Source of the DNA: Dactylorhiza incarnata
Lineage: Eukaryota > Streptophyta > Magnoliopsida > Asparagales > Orchidaceae
DNA: 64,000 nucleotides
Direction: 5' to 3'
Assembly (NCBI GenBank): GCA_033032865.1
Contig: JAWHQI010000228.1
Location: 248,001 to 312,000, forward strand
A program made the position numbers and the translations under genes. A model generated the notes under the pieces. It searched no databases and was not told the DNA's origin. It saw nothing but the letters and a program-made list of their open reading frames with translations. Shown in pieces: positions 56,494 to 64,000 of the stretch (the stretch's first letter is position 1; every line of letters begins with the position of its first letter).

Positions 56494-57089
56494 GGTGGTG
56501 CCTCCAGGTGGAGAGGAATTCTGAGGAGCTCAAGTGTGTGCTGAAGGCCGCGACCGAGGAGATCGCCAACCTAAAGGAGAAGCAGGACATCTCTGAGGGA
56601 ATACTTGCCAGCCTTCAGGGCGGGATGGTAAGTTGTTGAGTATTTGCCTATTTTTCTTTTTGTTCTTTCCCTTGGCTAATAAATCACCTTTTGCATGATG
56701 CTAAGACCCCCAACCATCTTCTCGCCTGTGCCTCCGACTTAGAGATGTAAGTTGCTGGGCTAAAGTCCCAGAACAATGAGCTGGCCGGGGATGCCCTCCC
56801 CCTACCTCCTCGCAGACTCAGGGACCTGAGGAATGATTCGCGAGAGCAGGAGGACAAGATTGGGAAGACCGCAGTCGCAGAGGCTAGGCATATATTCCAA
56901 ACCGTAAAGGGGGCGAGTATTCTCTCTGTCGAGGCAGAGCAATTGACCATTGACGAGGTGGTCCGCGAGTTGTTCGATCCAGTTCTGGAACCCGCAGATA
57001 GCGAAAGCGAGGGTCTGAGGCCGGCCCTTCATTGTAATCTAGTGAACTCCGACAACACATTACTTTGCCAGCCTCTCCAGAGATTAACC
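56494..57089 (+). pseudogene. Antisense gene of TAT, 3' part
   Basis: The frame interrupted at 41326 continues after the duplicated GGTGG with a coiled-coil-like stretch (SEELKCVLKAATEEIANLKE, to GGM at 56627). GTAAGTTG at 56628 looks like an intron start; the acceptor could be CTAAG at 56705 or the better pyrimidine-rich GACTTAG at 56740. Downstream is an acidic coding stretch (REQEDKIGKTAVAEARHIFQ, then EAEQLTIDEVVRELFDP) ending about 57089. Together with 39878-41326 it would give a protein with an N-terminal globular domain, a Pro-rich middle and a coiled-coil tail. It overlaps the first unit of the 91-bp repeat. Confidence 0.6.
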
Positions 57090-57602
57090 TGAACCCACCG
57101 ACTAGTGAGAAACCGGCAGCAGAATTGACCTAGGGCACTCCATCATTGCATTACCTTGCCAGCCTCTCCATAGATCAACCTGAACCCACTGGCTAGTGAG
57201 ATCCTGGCAGCGGAATTGATTTTGGGCACTCCAGCACCACCTTACCTGTCTAGCCTCTCCAGAGATCAACCTGAACGCAACAGCTAGTGAGAGCCCGGCA
57301 GTAGAATTGATTTGGGGCACTCCAGCACTACATTACCATGCCAGCCTCTCTAGTGATCAACCTGAACTAACCGGCTAGTGAGAGCCTGCAGCAGAATCGA
57401 TCTGGGGCATTCCAGCACCACATTACTTTTCCAGCCTCTCTAGAGATCAACCTGAACCAACTGGCTAGTGAGAGCCCGACAGACGAATCGATCTGGGGCA
57501 CCGCAGCACCACATTACCTTGTTATCCTCTCCAGAAATCAACCTGAATCCACCAGCTAGTGACAGCCCGACAGCGAAATCGATCTAGGGCACTCCAGCTT
57601 AT
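57058..57602. repeat. Six tandem copies of a 91-bp unit
   Basis: Units start CATTACCTTGCCAGCCTCTC at 57058, 57149, 57240, 57331, 57421 and 57512, so the spacing is 91, 91, 91, 90, 91. Each carries GATCAACCTGAAC, GGCTAGTGAGAGCC and GATCTGGGGCACTCCAGCAC blocks. The array lies downstream of the TAT pol, where Tat/Ogre elements are known to carry tandem repeats that can seed satellites. Copies differ by about 10-15 bases each. Confidence 0.92.
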
Positions 57603-57668
57603 ATAGATCGTACGAGCCATGGTTAGAAGAGACAACAATATCAGCTTATAATAAATCAATATTAGAGT

Positions 57669-58508
57669 TCAAGGGTAGAAACGCTTTTGGTCATCCCCGC
57701 CCAAGCTGGCTAAGGGGTACCCTTTCCACATCCTGGAGGTGATACCCCCCGACTTCAGTGCTTCACCTATAATATAAGGACCTTCCCAGTTGGGATTGAG
57801 CTTCCCCACCGCGGCTCCCCTCCCGGCCGCATCAGCCTTTTTTAGGACCAAGTCTCCTTTTTTGAACTTCTTCACCCGGATGTACTTCTCAAAGTACTGA
57901 GCCATCCGTCGCTTGATCTACTCCTGTCGGATGGTTGCCAGGTCCCGGAGTTCTTCCACCAGGTCCAAGGAAAGTTTTTGCTCTTCTTAATTTTCCACTC
58001 GCCGCTCCTCATCTCCTTCTTCTTCTGCAACCACCCTGGGTGACTTCACCTAAAACTCGATCGGGGGGATGGCCTTAGTTCCATGGGAGAGCTTGGACGG
58101 GGTCTCCCCTATGGCCGTGTTTGTTGTGGTTCTCAAGGCCCAGAGGACCGAGGGCAGCTGCTCTACCCAGCTACCCCTTAGGTTTTTGACCTTATTTTTC
58201 AGCAAGCTCACAATTTTCTTTATCGCTGCTTCCACCTGACCATTGCTCCTTGGGTGATGGACCATCCCAAAATGAAGGTCTACGCCCAGTTGTGTTCCGA
58301 AGCTAACAAACTCATCACTGGCAAATTGCGGCCTATTGTCTGTGACGATGGCTAGTGGGAGCACATGTCGGCAAATTATTTCTCCACATACAAAATTTCT
58401 CACTACCTGAGAGGTTACCTTCCCCATCACCTTCACCTCCATCCACATGGAAAATTAGTCAATCATTACGAGCAGGAAATTCCATTGGCCACTAGCTTGG
58501 GGAAAGGA
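57669..58508 (-). pseudogene. pol: TAT integrase, 3' end of pol
   Basis: Minus-strand coding sequence starts at 58508 with PQASGQWNFLLVMID (first catalytic Asp), then a stop, and an open stretch 58448-58050: HVLPLAIVTDNRPQFASDEF (second Asp) and HHPRSNGQVEAAIKKI (Glu), LWALRTTTNTAIGETPSKL. After broken sequence, 57905-57669 encodes the C-terminal end (VKKFKKGDLVLKK, LNPNWEGPYIIGEALKSGG), typical of Tat-lineage integrase. The upstream pol was cut off at 58508 by the SIRE-D insertion, and no TAT LTR is in the window. Confidence 0.88.
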
Positions 58509-59583
58509 TGAAAGTGGAGGATAGATCTTTGATTTACTGTAGAGGGGGGTGAATGGAGTATTAAAAACTTTTCCCTTAATTTTATTGCAGAATTAAAATA
58601 GTGATATATATAAGTGCATAGTAGAGTGGTTTATTAAAACTAAATAAAAACAAATCAGCACAGCACAACAACACAGAAAATCACAAGCACAGAGACACAA
58701 GGATGTTTATAGTAGTTCCCCAATAAACCTGGGTACGTCTACTCTTCTACCACACTTGGTTGGATCCACTAGGTTTTTGATCAGGTGCCCTATCACCAAG
58801 GGGTTTTTGATCAGGTGTCCACACACCAAGTGAGCTTTTGATCATGTGCTCTAACCAAACCACAGGTTTTTGTTCAGGTGCCCAGCCACCAAGAGGTCAA
58901 CTTTTGAAGGGAGTTAGAACCCTGTACACGATGGAATAAAGGGGTTAAGAAGTTCTTCTCTGTCAATAATATGAGAGAAGACTCTAGTGGATTGATGGTG
59001 TAAAGCTCCCCCTGTCTGATTGAAATTCTTGACAGCTTGAGGATGGAGCTTTCTCTTGAATGAAATATCTTCCTTGATAAGCTGATAAATCTGAGAGACA
59101 GAAGTTCCTCAGATTATTGTTGCTCTATTGAAGATTTGAACTTGCAGCAGAAAACAGAGAGATTGATCTTGAAGATGTTGTTCTCAGAGAATGAGAGGTG
59201 CTTCTTGAGGAAGATAATCTTTCTTTTTCTTTCTGAATATTTTCTCTCTCAACTGTTGCTCTGATATTTTTCTTTCTGTTACAGATATCTTTCTTCTGGT
59301 ATCCTATTTCCTTAGAGAGAATGATAACTGATTTAAAATTCAAATGTCTGAATAGGACTAGAATAATCTGCATTGATTATTTCATTGGAACTGCAACTAA
59401 TTCAGCAAATCTTTAAACCTTTTCCATTTTTTAATAAATGATATCCTTTTCCAATATAAGCCAACAACTATTTTCTCGGAAAGAGAATGGAAAGGGGAAT
59501 AAACAAAGGAAGGATAAAATCTGTCTTATCTGGAAGAATGTCTCCAAATGAAGAATAGAATTGAATCTAATAGTTGAACTTAT
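58509..59583 (-). mobile_element. SIRE-D LTR fragment
   Basis: The plus strand begins TGAAAGTGGAGG, followed by CTGTAGAGGGGGGTGAATGG, the SIRE U5 end in reverse; the GTTTATAGTAGTTCCCC block also recurs in the other SIRE LTRs. It shares only this R/U5 layout with SIRE-A and SIRE-B, so it is another family. It has repeated GGTTTTTGATCAGGTG(C/T)CC units (58770-58890). The U3 end is missing because SIRE-C2 inserted at 59584. The rest should lie right of the window. Confidence 0.75.
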
Positions 59584-59600
59584 TGGATCGGTAGGCGCCC

Positions 59601-59638
<38 letters not shown>

Positions 59639-60842
59639 GAATAAGGGTTTTAAAAACTTATATTATATTTTGAAATACTTGCTTATGATAAGAGATCAAA
59701 ATAGTGATTTTGAATAAAGATCTAAATTGTTTTATAATAAAGGAGAGGATAATAACCAATTTAGAGAAATGAAGAACAAATCAATTTTATTACACAAAGA
59801 GAGACAAGATTATTATTAAAAAAATTGATTAAAATTTTTTTTTTCAATGACGCTAGAAATCAAAGCGAAATATGAAAAACTCTTTTTGTTTTCTATACCG
59901 ACTCGTATCCCCACAAACCAGTTGGCTTTAGCCGATCCTTCCCCGGATACGGCCTCAAGCCGCTCTAGCCAACCCTTCCCCGGATATGGCCTCGAGCACC
60001 TCCTAGACCTACACCTGAGACCTAGTCGCCAACACGAGGAAAATTTCTGCCCTAAGTCCTACCCAGACCTAGTCGCCAACATGAGGCGAATTCTCTAACG
60101 GTTACAAAAGATATGAAATAAAATAACAACAACAATATTTAAAACTCCCTCTAAGAAAGTTCTGAAGTCGGAGATGAACGATCGTTGTAGAATAAGCGAG
60201 GTTGAATCGATCCCTCTTTGGATGTAGCGTGATGAAGTCCTCCTTCAGAAACTCTCTAAGCGTTTGGTGGGAGATTAAATCTCGGTCATATAAGGCTTTA
60301 GAATTCTGGCACAAGACCTCTCTCAGGAATCAGTACGCCAAACGAGAAGAGAAGGGTCCAATATATAGACTTAGCGCTAGCGCCTGCGCTAGTGGTACCG
60401 CCGGCGCTATCCCATTTTAGGACATATTCTGCGCGGTAGAATCTTCAATCCAAGGAAACAATTCTCTCTTACCTTCTGTGCTCCGCACTATCGCCTGCGC
60501 TATCGGATACCGCCAGGCGCTATCTCCTTCTATATATGTTAACGCCAGCTTGCATCTCAGCGGTTTCCCTTCCCAGTGGTTTCTACTCAGCGTCTCAGCA
60601 GTTTCATCTCAGCGGTTCCGTCTCAGTGGTTTGGTTTCATCTCAGTGGTTCCATAGCGCTAGCGCTAACGCCGGTGCTAGTAGGAGTTTTGGATTTGATG
60701 GCTCAAATTTGGGGGCAACCTTCTTATGTAATCCTTGAGTCATATGGACTTTGTTTTCCTGCACACTTAAACACACAAGATCAAATACACATAGGATTTG
60801 TTATTCTCAAACCTAGGAGATGCGGAAGAAGTTGTTCCAACA
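59584..60842 (-). mobile_element. 3' LTR of SIRE-C2 (minus strand)
   Basis: On the minus strand it starts TGTTGGAACAACTTC after a purine tract and ends CGCCTACCGATCCA. U3 matches SIRE-C1 (37873 onward) for about 110 bases. GCTAGCGC-type words lie at 60370-60410, 60485-60515 and 60655-60690, with repeated TCTCAGCGGTTTC/TCTCAGTGGTTTC units at 60555-60650. Near the plus-strand left end is a run of 33 G (59604-59636) where other SIRE LTRs have 5-7. The left flank is CTTAT; the matching right flank is outside the window. Confidence 0.82.
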
Positions 60843-60855
60843 AAGTCCCCCTTTT
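60843..60855 (-). promoter_or_regulatory. Polypurine tract of SIRE-C2
   Basis: On the minus strand CAAAAGGGGGACTT directly precedes the LTR start TGTTGGAAC, as in SIRE-C1. Confidence 0.8.
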
Positions 60856-63800
60856 GATAATAACAAATCCATTAATGATAAATCAGAGCATTAATATATA
60901 AGCATGATGAAACTTACTTGTGTGTGTGTGAGAGTGATGACTTAGGATAATTATCGATTTTAGCATTTAGAATTGCTCCCCCCAAATACATGCTCCTCCT
61001 AAGTGAATGCTCCCCTAATATGTAAGCTATCATTTTAATCATGTTAGTTTTCTATTTTGATAGCGGACTATATTTATCATGTTAGTTCTCCCCCTTTTGT
61101 TTTTAGCAAAAGTGGGTAAGGAAGCAAAACACACAATTTTTGATAATAAGATAAAGGCATGATTGAGCTTGTAGAGAGCGGGAATAATAAGGAGTTTTAG
61201 AATAATTTTTATAAAAATAGATCAGAGTTTTTAGCTTAAAGATGAACAATCTAACATTTGTCAAGTACTCAATATTATCATGTTAGTTTTTCCTTTTTAT
61301 ATAAGAGTTTTAAGCACAAAAAAAATGTAATGATTTCCAAGTAACTAAACTACCCAAACAATATGTCTACACCCTAGCCCCGTACTAAGTGACGGATGTG
61401 CATGAGGAGATGCATACATGCCGTAGGTTGGGGTGTTAGTCCCATATGCAAACACTAGAAAAACTCAACCCAGCACTCTTTCCCCCAGTGCCTCGCAAGG
61501 CCCCACTAGAACCCTCCCCGGTTAAGGACAAGACATGACTTAGAGGTTAGGTTATCTAATGTCTACAACCCTACGCCCCCGCTATGGTGAGATATGTAAT
61601 CATGGATAATAATTATTGGAAGCATTTAAGTGTTTTAAATCAAATTATAATTTCATAGCGAATGGGTTTTAATATTTGAATTCACAAATTCAGGACATAC
61701 CAAACATTGTAGAGAGCATGCTAGGTTATCTAGTGCATTTCATAAATAAAGAGTAGTATAGAATTTGCATTAGGATCCAATACTCATGAGAAGAAGTGTT
61801 ATGGAAGATAATGATGTGCACATAAGTGTATTATGAATAGAGTAAACAAATGTTTTAATCAATAATACAAGAGATATGTAAAGTAAAGAGCACAATAAAA
61901 CACAAATAATTTTACTTCCACACACTTCAATGCACAAACAAAATGTACAACTACCAAGGTGCTTTGCACACACAATGCTCATTAAGACTTATCAGGGTGC
62001 AAAGTAGTGCTTGGGGGATCACAAATTTTATTTTATTTTAATATTGAAACTAGTGATCCGGTGTACTTAAGAGTAAGTGGTTTTTATTTTGAAAGAAAGA
62101 TATGATTTGCACAAGATACTTTACTATTCTTTCCAAGGTGCACAACCTCACAACACTTATTAAGAATTATCAAGAGGTTCAAGTAGTGCTTGGTGGAGTT
62201 ATCTTTGTCACTTTATTTTACGATTTTTGTTTTGTACTAAGTTCTCCGAAAACACTTGTTTTGTAAACCAATAGAATTTATGAGAACATAACCACTTTTC
62301 TTAACTTTTAAAAGTGCAAATAAAGGTAGTGTAGGTAAGATACTTGTGGAATTTTAATTCATTGTACTAATACAAAACATACACAAGCAGTCTTAGATTA
62401 AACACATATGTAGACAATGCCAAAATAAGTGAGTGAATAAATATCATTATCAATCATAAAACATTTACTCATACTTAGAGGCATGCTAAGCTTGATTCTA
62501 CACAACTTTTAAAATATAATTGATGCACATATTAATAGATATATCAAAGCATGATGAAAACAATGTTCAAAGTAGTTTGAAAAGATAAATTACAATATTA
62601 TAGAAGTTCTAAATAATAGATTAAATCATGCTTGATTTTCACAGGAAAGTCCATACAGTTTTTTTTTGATAGTTTTCATTTTTTATATTTTTGTATAGGA
62701 TTTTTGCATAAAAAATAGACTTTAAACAAATGATTAAAGCAAAAAGGAAAAACATATTTTTTGTAATTTGTCTTTTGTATTTTTATTTGATTTTTCAAAA
62801 ATGAAATAAACTCAGAAGTACAAAAATAAATAGTACATATAGGTTAATATATTTTTAAGAATTTTTCAAAATTTTAAAAATACAGAAAAACAAATAGGTG
62901 CACTAGCGCCGGCGTTAGCGCTAGCGCGGGAAACAGTACATGATTTTTGATGATATTGAAATTTTTAATTGTTGATCTTGATTAAGTGTCCTAATAGTAG
63001 TTTTATGCTGAAATTTCAGATTTTTAGGAGATGTCTAGATAGTGCAAATTTCATGAAACATTAGCGATTTTGTATATGACTTTATCAAATAAACTTTGCA
63101 TGAGATGACAAGAATGAAGAAATCAAATATGCCTGATTTTAGTGATTAACCATAATGTTCATGCACAAGAATACCATGGATAAGCCCTAGATGAGAATAC
63201 CCAGCCTGTATATCTTGGTAAACATATAAAGCCTAACATAGACACAAATATTCTTTAGGCGACAATATTAGTATGATAAGTTTGAGATTAATGTTGTACC
63301 AAGGTTTAGTAGTGTTTCAACTTATAGACCTAGAATGGAGTGACGATTCTATTTGATTTGATATCAAGATGATTCAAAGGTCTAAACTAGAAATAAATCA
63401 CAATACACATATAATACACCAACCATGGTATGTAATTATAATATCAATTGTCATCAATTAATATATCAATTATAATTCACATAAATGTGATAGAAATAAT
63501 TATTTTTAGAAGACTTTTGATATGACTTAAGATATATGATGTTAGAGAATTTTAGCAAAGGGCATCACTAGATCATAGTGGTGCTTGTGAATTCAATATT
63601 CATTATGAGGGTAAATTCTTTCAATACATTTCAGTGATTTTCTTTTTAATTAAGAATTTTGAATATATATATATATATATGTGATTTTTGATAGTGAACA
63701 ATAGTGATGGTTTAGATCATGTTTGACATTAAGGAGTGAACACAATATAATTTTTTGTTGCGAACAAAGATAACCATATTGAAAGTTGAGCTTTTATTTA

Positions 63801-64000
63801 GATCTTGAACTTTCTTTTAGATCATGTTATTTCTCTAAACCACTTGTTGGTGAAGGCTAAACAACTTAATAGCCAAATAACTGGATTTAATTTGAAATAT
63901 CTTATAGCAAATTTATGGTTCAATTTATATGAATACTAAATTATATATATAGGCAATGAATATAAGAAAGAGAGATATGTCATCAAAATAAAAAATATGA
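60856..64000 (-). mobile_element. SIRE-C2 interior, non-coding 3' region
   Basis: The minus strand shows no copia protein and no open stretch that I would call a gene in over 3 kb; it is A/T-rich with long T- and A-runs. The first kilobase matches SIRE-C1. Purine blocks similar to the polypurine tract recur at 60978-61020 and 61090-61100. A GC-richer patch at about 61360-61590 and a lone GCTAGCGC motif cluster at 62903-62930 stand out. The pol of this element would be to the right of the window. Confidence 0.65.
62903..62930. repeat. Isolated GCTAGCGC cluster inside the SIRE-C2 interior
   Basis: GCACTAGCGCCGGCGTTAGC followed by GCTAGCGCGGG stands alone in very A/T-rich sequence. The same words make up LTR arrays of SIRE-C and GYP-B. 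Confidence 0.7.

Noticed and set aside
57058..57602. CRISPR-like array
   Set aside because: 91-bp units are contiguous without distinct spacers, and the context is a plant retroelement.

Overview
This window looks like nuclear DNA of a flowering plant with a large, repeat-rich genome. I find no host gene. Almost every base belongs to nested, mostly decayed LTR retrotransposons: SIRE/Maximus-type Ty1-copia elements, Tekay/Del-type Ty3-gypsy chromoviruses with a C-terminal chromodomain-like segment in integrase, and one Tat-lineage Ty3-gypsy fragment. The species cannot be fixed from the sequence. Element names used here (SIRE-A to SIRE-E, GYP-A, GYP-B, TAT) are local labels.

Left block, 1-11200. 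A 449-bp gypsy LTR (32-480) cuts into a SIRE element (SIRE-E1) that keeps its post-pol env-like remnant and 3' LTR (481-3823). Next come an old giant-LTR fragment related to GYP-A (3824-8060), a 926-bp almost pure A/T island (8061-8986), and a minus-strand relative of SIRE-E1 (SIRE-E2: LTR 8987-10489, end of pol to 11200).

Middle block, 11201-36719, is an insertion series. GYP-B (plus strand) lies in SIRE-E2. SIRE-A (minus, 15707-33657, duplication CAGGA/GAGGA) lies in the GYP-B pol. SIRE-B (plus, 22499-33582, duplication TGCGT/TGGGT) lies in the SIRE-A LTR. A 628-bp fold-back element carrying two opposed 5S-rRNA-derived segments (24383-25010, duplication CATTA) lies in the SIRE-B gag. The GYP-B gag-pol and the SIRE-B gag reading frames resume on the far side of the insertions, which confirms the order. 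SIRE-A has gag and env-like remnants but no pol, so it would have needed enzymes from a relative.

Right block, 36720-64000. A SIRE-C fragment joins a TAT fragment (38554-58508). TAT is minus-strand by its integrase but carries a plus-strand, apparently intron-containing gene with its own TATA box, and six 91-bp tandem repeats. GYP-A (41327-56493) sits in that antisense gene with a perfect GGTGG duplication. Its LTRs, 5.0 and 5.3 kb, are longer than its 4.9-kb interior. Beyond TAT lie a SIRE-D LTR fragment and a second SIRE-C element running off the window.

The points most worth a second look are: the palindromic 5S-derived element; a small intron at the same position and phase between gag and protease in both GYP-A and GYP-B; the antisense gene of TAT; and short CG-rich motif arrays (TTCGACGAA, GTCGA...TCGAC and GCTAGCGC words) shared by LTRs of unrelated copia and gypsy families, and even used inside a gag coding region.
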